The notes under the pieces are model-generated. The model ran no database searches and was not told the DNA's origin. It saw only the letters and a list, made by a program, of their open reading frames with translations. DNA of 64,000 nt from Eretmocerus hayati (taxonomy: Eukaryota; Arthropoda; Insecta; Hymenoptera; Aphelinidae), in NCBI GenBank assembly GCA_029851415.1, contig CM056744.1, positions 60,349,172-60,413,171 of the forward strand. Direction: 5' to 3'. Positions 46,856 through 58,084 of the stretch are shown here, piece after piece. The first letter of the stretch is position 1. Every line of letters begins with the position of its first letter. Position numbers and translations under genes: made by a program.

Positions 46856-48037
46856 TCATTTTGAAAATCCTGAAAAGAACTACAATTTGACCACTTGTGA
46901 AAGTTGATTATCGGACTTTTCATAGGACTTACAGTCGTTACAAGTTGAGTCGTTTCGTGAAAATGCCAAACTTTGAGCTGAATCAGAAAAAAATCGTTTT
47001 TTTTCTTTCGACCCCAAACCTGTGCGAATATGCTCTCTGATACAAATACCGCCAATGAGAACAATAACCCGGGTGGGCCATTCAATTCCCGATTTTATTC
47101 AGCCAATTTAAAACACCCTTCTTTGACTTTTCGCTAAAACTGATCTCACAGGTGTGGCTCAAATATGCTCCCGTCTGATCTAATGTGCGCCAACCTGTGG
47201 GAAATCACTCCCCAAAGTACCACCAGATATGAAGAAAAACTTTCAGAGGCTAGCCTGGAGTCAGATGCGGTCTGGAGGTTCTGTTTTACGAGTCAAATAT
47301 GGACATTAATTCGTCTATTTCGACGCAGGTGAGCGTGAGAAGGATTTTACTCATTCTAGCTCACAGATGACATGTGCGTCTAGAGAGAGGATCTACATCT
47401 ATTTTTCCGATTCAAAATGACCATCTGAACACGATCTGAGGGTCAGTTTGACTCTTAAAAATTGACACTTGCTCTCAGACTAGAAACCACTTCAGTTACA
47501 CGTTTTTTAGTGGAGTGGCTTTACATGATGATTCAGAGCCTATCTGACCACGGAATCGTGTTTAGATGGTCATTTCGAGTCGGAAATACATATTTGGATT
47601 CTTCTCCTAGCCGCACATCTCATTCGTGAGCTAGAATGAGTAAAATCCCTCTCCCGCTTACCTGCGTCCTAATAGACGAAACGATGCCCATATTTGACTC
47701 GTAGAATAGAACCTCGAGACCGCATCCGACTCCAGGCTCACCTCCGGAAGTTTTTCTACATACAGTCATCCCTCGTTAACACGAATTTCACGGGACAGGA
47801 ATTTTGTTCGTGTTATCAAGAAGTTCGGGTTAACCAGAACGCTCCAGTTACTTCTTAACACGAACTAATTCGTGTTAACCGATTAACACGAATTAGTTCG
47901 CGTTAACTGGTTAACACGAATTAAATCGTGTTAACAGGGTAATATGCGATAGATGGTGTTGGAAGAACAGATCGGAATATCTCTGCTGTTTTGTAGGTAG
48001 TATTGATTGAATTTGGACAACTACAATTTCTATCTAA

Positions 48038-48342
48038 CAAGGGGAATTCGGAGTCTCCGGATCCTGAAATCTCACCAAAATTTTCTCACAGTTTCGTAAG
48101 CAACTTTGTCAAATGGGCCTTCTGTTCTGAGCTACAGCCAGGAACGACAACATTGCTAGTAGATCTATATATATCACCGTTTAACATGTGCCTATATGGG
48201 CAATGCTAATGTTATAGGCTGTAACTTCGGACACAGGGCCCATTTGACGGAGTTACTCTGAATTCTTCATATTCTAGGTGATACGAAACTGTAAAAAATT
48301 TTGGTGAGATTTCAGGACCCGGAGACTCCGGACTCCCCTTGT
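48038..48342. mobile_element. nested foldback MITE 1 (~305 bp)
   Basis: ACAAGGGGAATTCGGAGTCT at the left is matched inverted by ggagactccggactccccttgt at the right; pairing extends for about 60 bp (through ctgaaatctcaccaaaatttt). The middle contains gggcaatgctaatg, resembling the palindrome spacer at 25.2 kb. Confidence 0.85.
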
Positions 48343-48411
48343 AAGTTTTATTAGTATTATATTTTGGCACCACCATGGCACTTGTTCCCTCTTATTAGAT
48401 TGAGTGTACTG

Positions 48412-48690
48412 TTGGAAAATAGTATATTACGCAACAAGTGCGAGAAGGTCAATTTCCGCACAAGTTGCCAAACGAGTGCGAGAAGTTAATATTCACGCAC
48501 ACTTTGGAACTTCTCGCACAGCAAGAAGAACACATTCACGCACGCTCGCGAAGCGAGCGTGCGTAAACGTGTTCTTCTAGGTGTGCGAGAAGTTTCGAAG
48601 TGTGCGTGAATGTTACTTCTCGCGCGAGTTGGCAACGTGTGCGGAAACTTTTCGCACGTGTTGCGTATACTATTTCTTGCAACTGTGCGC
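48412..48690. mobile_element. nested foldback MITE 2 (gtgcgagaag-rich palindrome)
   Basis: Arms of about 135 bp run from aaatagtatattacgcaac to the complement near 48,672 and meet at gctcgc-gaa-gcgagc (about 48,543-48,557). The words gtgcgagaagt and gcgtgaatg recur on both arms. Confidence 0.82.
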
Positions 48691-48960
48691 GAAGTTGTAA
48701 TTAAATGCACCACTGTCCGAGCAAGATCATCTTGAGAACGAAGTTTTCAAGAAAGGCCAAATTCAGAGGGATGACGTGACATCATATTTTGGAACTGTGC
48801 GTGAATGAAAATGCATTAGAGCGAGAAGTTACATTAACGCACACTTCACCAGTGCGTAAATATAAAACTGTGCGAGAAGTCATTCACGCATTACTTCTCG
48901 CACTGTAAATAATGAAGAGAAGTCTCATTTTTTTACAACTTCGCGCACACAGTTGCAAAA
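48676..48960. mobile_element. nested foldback MITE 3
   Basis: TTGCAACTGTGCGCGAAGTTG at 48,676 is matched inverted by acaacttcgcgcacacagttgcaa ending near 48,959, with one extra base pair. The interior again has gcgagaagt and gcgtgaatg words, so MITE 2 and MITE 3 may be parts of one composite. Confidence 0.72.
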
Positions 48961-48966
48961 AAGATT

Positions 48967-49497
48967 TTAATGTATCCCACCTTCATCGATATTGAGAGTA
49001 TCTCGAGGAGCAAATTTCTTCCTAGTTTCTGAAAAATCTTTCCTCCAGTTGTTCGCCTCTCTTTCGTCCACTTTTAGAAATTCACCGCAGATAACTGGGG
49101 ATGAAATAAGTTTTTGATTTTGAAAATTCTCCAGCCAACCACTCGGAGCTTTAAAATTTTCGATGCCTAAATTTCTCGCAATCTCTAAAGCTTTCTCTCG
49201 CACTAACCCGCCAGTCGCTGGAATATTTTTTTCCCGCACTCTGCAGAACTATTCAAATAATTCCTCATCTAATTCATCATTTTTCGTACCACGCAAGCGT
49301 TCTACTTTTAGCAACTCAATTCCTGATGCTGCGGCGTTCCGAATCTCATCTTTCTGTGATATGATCGTTGATAATGTAGATCTTGGAATTCCAAAACTAT
49401 CAGCTATTTCGCTCTTTTTCTTAACAGACCGATCAACTTCATCTAGTATCTCAAGTTTGGTGCTCAAATTAGTACACGACCGCTTGCGCTTACTCAT
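48967..49497 (-). pseudogene. pogo-family transposase, N-terminal part
   Basis: The frame starts MSKRKRSCTNLSTKLEILD and shows a helix-turn-helix of the psq/CENP-B N type (KKKSEIADSFGIPRSTLSTII, about residues 27-47). One in-frame stop (49,249-49,251) separates it from the second DNA-binding module, a CENP-B-type domain with KALEIARNLGIENFKAPSGWL. The frame ends at LNIDEGGIH, where the aspartate is the expected first residue of the DDE catalytic triad. All later catalytic sequence is missing because MITE 3 begins there. It is a broken relative of Tigger and jerky-type proteins. Confidence 0.88.
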
Positions 49498-49902
49498 CGC
49501 GATGTACTGAGCTGTTCCTCGCGGACATTGACTCTGTTTACAAATTTGAATTCGTGTTAACCAAGATCTTGAGTCAGACGGGACCGGAAAATCGTTCGAA
49601 ATTCGTGTTAACGAAAATTCGTGTTAACTCAAAAAACGTCCATAAGAGCCAGTGCATTCTCAACGGGACAAGAATTTCGTTCGTGTTAATGAGAGAATTC
49701 GTGTTAAAGGTGTTCGTGTTAACGAGGGATGACTGTATTTGGGGGTACTTTGGGGAGTGATTTCTCACAGTTTGGCGCACATTAGATCAGATGGAAGCAT
49801 ATTCGACCCACACCTGTGAGATCATTTTTAGCAAAAAGTCGAAAAAGGGTGTTTCAAATTGGCTGAAAAAAATCGAGAATTGAATAGCCCACCCAGATCA
49901 TT

Positions 49903-51963
49903 GTTCTTGTTTAGAATCATATTAGCTTTTCATTATGATTCAAATTTCCGCGCGCAGTCACCATTTTTGGTCACGTAACTTCGCGCTCTTCTGCTATTCT
50001 TTTCTAGCTTTTCGCCATCTACGGCTTGCGCCAGTTCTCGTCCATCGGCCTTCCGCATCACCTCGCTCGTTTATTATGAGCAAATAAATCTAGTCGTTTT
50101 TTAATAGTGTAAGAGTCACAGTTTCATTCAGTATTCTGATAACTTATCGGATCGAATGAAAAAAGGAATGCTCTTTGACAAAAGGCGATTGATTCAAGTT
50201 TTGGTCTGAGCGAGATGGAAAGATGGTAATTCGGAAGATCCTAGCTAAATGAGAAGGTTTATATAGTCTGCCATAATATTCGATGGCGGAGATAGTCAAA
50301 ATCCCGGGAATTCAGTGGATTTATTTATAATAATAGAAAAGTATCTTTTAATGTTCTCAAAGGTCTCAAGATGGACAGAGAACGTAACGGAGGAGCTAGA
50401 TGGAGATTCTGACCCACTTTGGTTCAAGGATGCTTTCTTGATCAACATGGAACGAAGGGAAGATTCAACTCTCCTTAGGTGTCTTCTCTCCAATCAGATC
50501 AACATCTTTCTATAAGGATAGTTCCAATCTTATTTTTATCCGTTGAGATCTCTGATATTTGGGTCAAATTGAGAAGTTTCTTCAATTCAAGACGATCTCT
50601 TTCCTCGAAATTAATTATGAAATGAGGATGTGCTATCTTTAGTTCTTTGGCTGATATATGGGTTCTTATATGATTTTCAGTGCCATCGAGCCTTTGCTTG
50701 CTGCGCTATGTCTATCTGCTTACGTTGAAAATAGATTGACTGATCGAGGAAATTTGGTTTACTGGTCAAGAGATTCCATTTAGAATGCCAAGGAAGAAAC
50801 AGTCATCTCAGCCTTCCAAAAATTTTGATATCAGCGACGTATTACTGCTGCAAGATGACTTCAATTTACTAAAAAATCAGCTCATGGTTATTGTTGGAAG
50901 GATTCGGATCGACGAGCTCCATAGCTACGTCTACGTTCATCAGTCAATTCATCGGTTTAATTGTAGGATATTGGTCATCCAAGGGACTGAAGAATACCAA
51001 TTGGACATTAATATTGTGCAAATTCTTGAGTTCTAGCATTCTAATTCCGGTATATCAAACCTGGAATGAGTTACTTCCCAGAATGATGATTTTTATTGAA
51101 GTTCAGCTATTATTGGGCTACTACATGGATTTCCAGTTCAATTCAACGGCAGTTAGCGTCTGTAGCTCAGCATTTTTGATAGTTGTATACGGCAGTTTTG
51201 AGCTGACGAATCTGTTCTAGTGTTTAGATAATGTTATATTTTTGATTGATTGATTGTGGCACGGATTGGCTTCGCGGTGTGCAAGCAGTCTAATAAGTGA
51301 CTTACTTAGAGTCTTTACTGGCTGTAGTATTTGATTTATAACAATTCACCTCCTGGAAATCGCACCCACCAGGGTGGGCGGTATGAATTTCAATTATCAA
51401 TTTTATTTTCTGCGATTTTCAAGTAAAATGAGGAATGTCTCTCATTCAAATTTGGTTTGGCTATCAAGATGAATATGAACTTATGCTGATGTTAATCCTT
51501 CTTCCTTGAGTTCAGCACTTTCATATTGATGCATTCGATCCACTGACAGTTTAAATCAAATTTTGTTTACTGGAATGTATAATAGGATCATGGTTTTGAA
51601 ATGTTGAATTGAGTTGTTGATGAATCTGTATAGGAAATATTGAACAAATGTATCATTGATTATTATCGATTCTTATTTATGTATGCGAATCGAGGTGGGC
51701 GGTATGTTTAGAATCATATTTGCTTCTCATTATGATTCCAATTTCCATGCGCAGTCACCATTTTTTATCACGTGACTTCGCGCTCTTCTGCTATTCTTTT
51801 CTCGCTTTTCGCCATCTGCGGCTTGCGCCAGTTCTCGTCCATCGGCCGTCCGCATCACCTCGCTCTTTCATTATGAGCAAATAAATCTAGTCGTTTTTTA
51901 ATAGTGTAAGAATGCGTGTCGTCAAAATTATTTGTCCATCACTCTCCCGAATTGAACAGTTCT
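49903..51963 (+). mobile_element. BEL-type LTR element BEL-B with 5-bp TSD, truncated
   Basis: GTTCT flanks both sides (49,903-49,907 and 51,959-51,963). The right LTR spans 51,705-51,958 (TGTTTAGAATC to TTGAACA). The left LTR (49,908-50,114) matches it but lacks the last 47 bp and any primer site. A purine-rich cgaggtgggcggta precedes the right LTR. The interior holds only an integrase tail. The LTR shares ccagttctcgtcc and gcatcacctcg with the BEL-C LTR, so the two belong to related families. Removing it joins the arms of the surrounding foldback element exactly. Confidence 0.85.
50785..51036 (+). pseudogene. BEL integrase C-terminal remnant
   Basis: The first 45 residues fit the DNA-binding tail of BEL integrase: QPSKNFDISDVLLLQDD (residues 9-25), then KNQ and VGRI. 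After that the frame drifts, and the neighbouring frame 50,891-51,220 overlaps it. The catalytic core is absent. The element's orientation, set by this remnant, is plus. Confidence 0.6.
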
Positions 51964-52188
51964 AATTGATAGTATTCGTATCGGAGAACATATTCGCACC
52001 GGTTTGGGGTCTAAAGGAAAAAGACGGTTTTTTCAAATTGAGCTCAAAGTTTGGCATTTTCACAAAACTGCTCAACTTGTAACGACAGTAAGTCCTATGA
52101 AAAGCCCGATAGTTATCTTTTACAAGTGGTCAAATTGTTGCTGTTCAGTTTCATATTAAGGTAGTCATACACTAAAGCTGAAAATACA

Positions 52189-52358
52189 GTGGAATCTCCG
52201 GTCGCACGGGTACCTCTGGTCGCATCGAAACTGTCCGCCATCCGGAAGTGTCCGGTGATCAGAAGTTCATTTCTGTGATTAAACTTCTGCTGGTCGCGAA
52301 AAATTGTCCGTTATTAAGAGGTGTCCGTTAATCGGAGGTATCTGCTAAGGGAGATCTC
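52189..52358. mobile_element. small pogo-like MITE
   Basis: CAGTGGAATCTCCGG follows TA at 52,187-52,188. The other end, gggagatctcact, is its imperfect complement. Inside are repeated ggtcgca and tgtccgttaatcgg-type words typical of pogo-group ends. No coding. Confidence 0.65.
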
Positions 52359-52370
52359 ACTACTCACCAG

Positions 52371-52655
52371 AATATCACCAAAATTGGGGAGAACTTGGTT
52401 CGAGTGTTAATGAACATCTGTGCAGAATTTCAGAATGATTGACCGTTTTGTTTCGGAGTGGTAGCCATAAAAAATCCGCCACTTTTAACATTGCGTTCAC
52501 ATGGGACTCGACAATCCCACATGAGCGCAATGCTCAAAGTGATGGATTTTGATGACTACCAAACAAAACGGTCAATCATTTTGAAATTTTGCACAGGTGT
52601 TCATTAACACTTGAACTCAATTTTCCCCAACTCTGGTGACATTCTGGTATATTTT
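52371..52655. mobile_element. foldback MITE (~285 bp)
   Basis: Arms of about 135 bp, from accagaatatcaccaaaattggg to the complement at 52,650, include gattgaccgttttgttt and its inverse. They meet around tgggactcgacaatccca. Near-perfect pairing would give a long hairpin if transcribed. Confidence 0.88.
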
Positions 52656-52664
52656 CAATTCAAG

Positions 52665-55388
52665 TGTACAACTACCTCCATCTATTCTCATTCAATTTTG
52701 ACCTTGGCACGCTCCTGCCTATTTGTGTTCAGGCTCAAGTCTCGCGCCATCACGTCTGTCGCCTTCCGTGACTCTCACCAGTTCTCGTCCGTCGCTCGTC
52801 CACATCACCTCGCCTGTTAGAATGTATCTATAGGCAATAAATTTAACTCATTATTTCTGTTAAATAAATGAGTGTCGGTAAAAGTTATCCACACCACCAC
52901 TATCCACGATGAACATTTTGGGCCTTCTCGTGCCGGATCGGGATCAGTGTGTGAAATTCAAGAGGATGCGATCTGCTTCGCATTACCACGAGATGATGGT
53001 GTTCGGACGAGAGTCTCCACGAGTGACCAGCGGCATCTTTCTCGGGGCCTACAGCAGCATATGCTAAGCTGCTATACTGCCGGTGGATGGGAATTGATCC
53101 TCGATTGCTGTTTTGGAGCATTGGTCCACCGGAAGCGGATCAAGGCAGCCTACGAATCCGGAGCGCAGGCTAACCTCATCATTGGCCACGAGGTCTCGAG
53201 TCGCCGCACCCTTTGGAGACGACGAGAACAACTTGGGGGCCCAGAAGGTTGTTTGGGCAACGAGGGATTCAACGGGATGAGCTGTTTTAGATCATTTTTA
53301 TTTATACAGCTTCTTTTGGTTTCTGTAAAATTTCGTCATTTTCGATGCGAATTCAGAGATTTTTTGGCATTAATTTGAGTTTGTTTTGCACACTCTGGTG
53401 CAAGTAGAATTAAAATCACACTATTTTTTGTATCATCTTCTGGTGCAGTGAAGATGGTTCGAAGATTTCATGAATGTGCTGATGTCGATTTGGGCATGCA
53501 CTGAAATCATTGGTTTTTTTTTTTTGTAGTGAGTCGTCCGTCTGGGTGAGATCGGCGTTCGTGTGCTCGACATCCGGCATCACGGTTGGTCAGAGTTATC
53601 CGCAGCTGTCCATCAGCTGTGCACAGCGGGTCAACGGCACTCAGCGGAGCAACGGCATTTCATGTTCGCCACAGCGACCGTATCGTGCCACCGTCTACAG
53701 CCAGCTCGCCGTTTCGCATGACAGCACTTCAGTACATCGGATTTCCATCATTCGCACGGCCGCGACGTTGAGCTTCAAGATTTGAAGTCGCAGTTCGAAT
53801 GAGCTTCTCTTTTGTCTCTTATGTACATATGGATCCTTCTGCATACGTGAGAACGAGGCTAGGTGTTGGGTTTCAATGTTGTCCTAAATAGGTTGTTACA
53901 TTTTTCTAACCTCAAAATCATGCTTTTCGAGATGAGGATAACTGGATTTGACTGTACATATGTAAATAATAGTGGGGAGAAATTTGTGGATTGGTGCTTC
54001 CGTCAAATTTTTATATGGATTTGGATAATTTCTCAGTTTCGGATTTGGGATCGCCTAATTCTAAGTAGAATTTTGGCATCCTTCTCTAATTCCCTGGCCA
54101 GGGTTTCTAGCATTGGGAAGTTAGTTTGACATACAAAATTTTTGATCATTTTGGGTTTCCGATTCGGTTTTCGGTTTCGTTGTTCATCGGTTTGGAATTC
54201 CAGATAGCAATGGAAGATATATATGAGCAAAAACTGGAGAACAACGGGAAGTTGCCAATTCTTCAAAAAATTATGAGACTTTCGGGCAAGAGAAAATGAC
54301 TAAAGCTGGTGCCACAACCAGATTCGATAGGCTGGACTAGGTTTATCTCACTTCTTGTCAAAATCACGCGAAGATATTGGCGAGTAAAAGCAGACTTCTT
54401 GAGTATGATCACTTCAAAATGAAGCTTGCGGATTTAGTTGAAGAGTCATATCGTGCGAATAAGTCGGATTTTCGAGAAGTTCTGAATAACTTCGAGGATC
54501 AGGAACGGGCCGGAAGGGAGGCTAATGCTACTGCTGCTCCGATCGTGCCAGATGTATTCCACGGAGGAAACCCCTATTCTCTAGCAAAAATTGACCTTCC
54601 AGTATTTTCCGGGAAGTTCAATGAGTGGGCTAATTTTCGGAATTTGTTCAAATTACTAGTGCATCGTCAAGATTTAGAACCTGTTGTCAAAATCTATAAT
54701 TTGAGAGCGAAGTTGTCAGGCGAGGCAGTAGATCTCATCAAGGTAATCGAGATGATTGGGGATGATTATAACAAGGCTTGGTCTGACTTGTGCGATTATT
54801 AAGAGAACCAGCGAAGGCTTGTTAATTCGTCCCTTGGCGATTTCGTCTCCTTGAAGCCAATAATAACCGATTCTCATGCAGAGACGAAGAAGCTTCTCTC
54901 GGGTGCCTTCGAAATGAAGATTTTTTTGAATAGACTCGGACGTCCTACTGGGATGAGTGGCGAAGATTCATTCATATCTTTCATGGTTTCAAAATTCGAC
55001 TCTGCTACTAGAAAGGAGTGGGAGAAGTATTCAGGCAGAACGAATATTCCTCCATCTGTAGCTCAGTTGGGAAGTTTCTTCAAAGATCAGCTTGCTACTT
55101 TAGAATCAATGGAGAGTATACAAAAACCCCCCGCTACAAGCCTTCGGGATCAGGTAAGACATACTCGATGGCTACAGATACGGATCCCGACGATCCAAAA
55201 TGAGTGTGCCCTAGTTGCCCGGCTAGTCATCATCTTTCCCAATGCGACTCTTTCAAGGCAGAAAGTATAGCTGATCGACAAGCTTTCGTAACGGGAAAAC
55301 AGTTATGTTACATCTGTTTCGGCAATCACAGTGTAAAAATTTGTAGGTCGACGAAACTTTGTCGCAAGTGTAACGGGAAACATCATAC
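52665..55388 (+). mobile_element. BEL-C: 5' LTR, leader and gag of a truncated BEL element
   Basis: The LTR runs about 52,665-52,913 (TGTACAACTACC to GATGAACA). A decayed primer site follows (tgggccttctcgtgccggat at about 52,919), a corrupted form of the tRNA-Tyr complement seen in BEL-A. A 1.46-kb leader precedes the gag pseudogene. The element is cut at 55,388 by a pogo-like end. No 3' LTR is seen in the window. Confidence 0.8.
52914..54376 (+). other. BEL-C leader, no coding supported
   Basis: Frames of 168 and 91 codons run through this leader (52,872-53,378 and 53,510-53,785) but show no domain, start inside the LTR or a spacer, and use no BEL-like sequence. The position between LTR and gag explains the stretch better. 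Confidence 0.6.
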
Positions 55389-55404
55389 AGTAGGTCCCGC
55401 TTAA
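54377..55404 (+). pseudogene. BEL-C gag (DUF1759 and zinc knuckles), broken
   Basis: Gag would build the retrotransposon particle and bind its RNA. The first 141 codons carry the DUF1759 core with LAKIDLPVFSGKFNEW (about residues 69-84) and a following FRNLFKLLV. A TAA at 54,800-54,802 interrupts it, yet the same frame continues with ENQRRLVNSS and LGRPTGMSG. Near 55,150-55,200 a frame change occurs. The zinc-knuckle region is then read at 55,204-55,404: CPSCPASHHLSQC, CYICFGNHSVKIC and CRKCNGKHH, three CCHC-like clusters. The sequence stops at a pogo-like insertion directly after them. Stop, frameshift and truncation make it inactive. Confidence 0.88.
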
Positions 55405-55905
55405 TGGGATCGTGGTTAATGTTATCATCCGCTTAATGTTATCAGAATCGCTGGTCCCGATTCACTCGTATGTCATACCATGTAAATTTTCCCGCTTAAT
55501 GTGATCAAGATCCCGCTAGATATTATCAATTTAATGAGAGCTCGTGAAACGAATCTGATGTATTCACAACTCTACTCATGAAAAAGCTACCTGATCGATG
55601 AGTCAATATTAATCGCCAGTTGAGTGCAAAACTCACACATAGCTCAATCGTCAAAAATGAGCGAACAGCGTGACTGTAGTGTGCTCAAATCTCGACTTCT
55701 TCATCCCATTACGATGCTTTACGCGAAGAAATGCGCGATGCGCGTTTGACGTTAGTTTGGAAAGGAGTTTATTAGTACGCCGAAGACTTCCCTTTCCATT
55801 ACAAATATGAAGATTTCATGAACAAATCAATATAAGAAATAAAATGAGAAACAAAGTGAGATCAGGGACTTTTTTGTGGAAACGATGATTCTAGATTAAT
55901 TTTAT
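55389..55905 (+). mobile_element. pogo-like element, one end only
   Basis: CAGTAGGTCCCGCTTAATGG follows TA at 55,387-55,388 and is succeeded by repeats of cgcttaatgt(t/g)atca. No matching inverted end is found before the next element, so the right side is lost. The TA and the end sequence place it near pogo/Tigger. Confidence 0.65.
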
Positions 55906-55907
55906 AC

Positions 55908-56717
55908 TAGCGTAATGCCTCGCGTTGCTCGGCTTGTAAATGCTCCAGAGAGGCGTATTGGACTCTGAAAATGTTCTTGTAAATCGAAAAAGAGACTTGA
56001 TTTCCTTTCGAATCCAATGGTTGAATAATGTATGTTCTGAAACTTCTTCTGGTTTGCACAATGTGATCTTTCAAATCTAACAACCAGTCTTTCTAAATTT
56101 GTTTGAGAAAACTGTCCAACTTCGATGGGATTTGAGTTCAGTTATTGAGTGGGACTGTTGCTCATCTCTGTAATGGTTTCAGATTTGTTGCTGACGAGAA
56201 ATTCTTGAATGTTATTTTGAAGTTGGACAGTTAAGGTTTAACTAACCTTACTTTCGAGCATTTGCGTATTGTTTGGAATTCATTCGGATAAGGAATGACC
56301 CATTCATTTAATTTCAATCACACAATATTTCGACGAATTAGATGAGTTGAAACTTATGGAAAAATTTGGGACACAGATATAATCGTGAAGTGAGATGACG
56401 TACAATCAATTACACCGTCAAACAATATTTTGAGGTCAGAACGCCTTTCTCTATGAACAATCTTCGGATAATGTTACACAAATAATCGAACTTGGATCGC
56501 ATCGAAGTTGGACATTACATCTCAATAGAATTTCGCAGACCAATTATCAGATTCGAGAGATCACATTGTGCAAATATGAAAAGTTTTTAGGACATCCATG
56601 ATCAACAACTAAATTCTGATGAATATTCAGTCTTATTTCGATTCACGAAAACATCTCCGGGATCCAATACGCCTCTCAGGAGCATTTACAAGCCTAGCAA
56701 CGCGAGGCATTACGCTA
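55908..56717. mobile_element. 0.8-kb MITE with ~55-bp terminal inverted repeats
   Basis: ACTAGCGTAATGCCTCGCGT at the left and its complement ending gcattacgctagt at the right pair for about 55 bp, with one short indel (gctccagagaggcg versus gctcctgagaggcg). Inner inverted words include gcacaatgtgatct with agatcacattgtgc, and aacttcgatg with catcgaagtt. No clear target duplication is visible. No coding region. Confidence 0.85.
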
Positions 56718-56759
56718 GTCTTGAGATAAATTAATTCGCCTTGAAAAATCTAGATCTCC

Positions 56760-57775
56760 AAAAAAAAACATGGAGACGAAAGCAGGAAGCTCGCACGCTG
56801 CGCCACGCAGACGCGGTACACACGTCAATGGAGACGCAGCCAACGCCAGACTGGCAGACGCCACTTTGGTCGCGCGCATCCAGCCGCGCTCCTCTACGAA
56901 GAAGACATACACGAGGGATTGATAGGCGCCATCAATTTTTTCCGTGCATCGGATGGGGGCGGAACGAGGCAGAAATGCAGACGCCAACCTGACTGCGCTC
57001 ACTCATCCGCATGCCTCCATAGTGAAGAAATAAACGCGGTACTGCTGCTTGCGATCAGTTTCCCCCGTACATCAGACGGGAGCGGGACGAGGCTTACTTG
57101 TAGACGCCAACTTGTCTGCGCACACTCAGCCCCAAGCTTCCACGGCGAAAAGATAGACGCGTACCCGCTGCTCACTACCAGTCTGCCCCATACATCAGAC
57201 GGAAGCGGAACGATGTCAGACATACAGACGCCACTTTGCACGCGCTCAGTCAGCCACGCGCCTCTACGAAGAAGACATACACAAAGTTCGCTGAGTGCCG
57301 TCAGTTTTTTTCGGGCATCGAACGGGAGTGGAATGAAGCCGAAGAACAGATGGCCACCAGAACGCGCTCACTTCACCACGGGCTCCTACTTTGAAGATAT
57401 GAACGAGTGCTTGGTACTCGCCATCAATCTTACCGGTGCATCACACGAGAGCGGGGCAATAGCAGACGTGCAAACGGCAACATAGTCACGCACATGGAGC
57501 TGTGCGCCTCTACGAAGAAGACATCTACGCGTGCTTGCTGCTCGCCATCAGTCTCCCCCGAGCATCGGACGGAAGCGGAGTAAGGCAGACCTACAGACCC
57601 CAACTTGTCTGCGCACACTCAGCCATGAGCTTCTATAGCGAAGAGATAGACGCACACCCGCTGCTCACCATCAGTCTTCCGCGTACATCAGACGGGAGCG
57701 GAGCGATGCCAAACATGCAGACGCCGCTTTGGACGCTCTCATTCAGCCGCGCGCCTTTACGAAGAAGACATTATC
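56760..57775 (+). repeat. ~123-bp tandem array (eight to nine units), GC-rich
   Basis: The word cagacgcca recurs near 56,859, 56,978, 57,101, 57,225, 57,344, 57,468, 57,593 and 57,718, with catc(a/g)gac/ggg(a)gcgg and gcgcctctacgaagaagacat in most units. The unit is about 41 codons, so long frames run through (for example 56,919-57,485), encoding a repeated SDGSG motif. Some units shift phase by one base. It directly precedes the BEL-D 5' region and may belong to its LTR or leader. Confidence 0.8.
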
Positions 57776-58066
57776 ACCAAGTGCAGTTCTACAATCACAG
57801 AAGGTAAGTGAATTATCTCACATCAAATCAGGAATCATAGACCGATATTCATCGTTTCTACTTCCTCCGTTCACTGCATGTCCATCATCTAAACATTTTT
57901 TCACGAAGAAATAGTGAAATAATAAGAAATCTATGATATATTGCCTTGATTCTCATCACAAAGATAGATGCTGAAAGCATCTATGAAATTTCAAGTCTTA
58001 TTAAATAAGTCGAATTGAGACCTCTGATTTTTCATTTCACTTCCCGCTATCCGAACTCAAAGCATT

Positions 58067-58084
58067 TGGTCCTCCGAGCCGGAT
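58067..58084 (+). promoter_or_regulatory. BEL-D primer binding site (tRNA-Tyr type, one mismatch)
   Basis: TGGTCCTCCGAGCCGGAT differs by one base from the BEL-A site and begins three bases after a CA dinucleotide that would end the LTR. Confidence 0.75.

Larger units (their letters stand above)
47763..49735 (-). mobile_element. pogo/Tigger-type element with nested MITEs
   Basis: Terminal repeats CAGTCATCCCTCGTTAACAC at 47,763 and the complement ending 49,735 are flanked by TA (47,761-47,762 and 49,736-49,737). Many gttaacacgaatt words lie near both ends (47,811-47,940 and 49,550-49,725). A transposase remnant sits on the minus strand. The middle is replaced or split by foldback sequences at 48,038-48,342 and 48,417-48,960, so the element is dead. 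Confidence 0.92.
46860..52155. mobile_element. long foldback element interrupted by pogo and BEL-B
   Basis: Left arm 46,860-47,450 (caatttgaccacttgtg ... cgagtcaaatatgg) is matched inverted by 47,550-47,762, then 49,736-49,902, then 51,964-52,155. Removing the pogo element (TA duplication) and BEL-B (GTTCT duplication) restores one continuous inverted repeat with a loop near 47,500. The outer ends are weakly defined: similarity fades beyond gaaaagaactac on the left. No transposase belongs to it. Confidence 0.85.

Noticed and set aside
52872..53378. A 168-codon gene
   Set aside because: It starts inside the BEL-C LTR, runs through primer site and leader and shows no domain.
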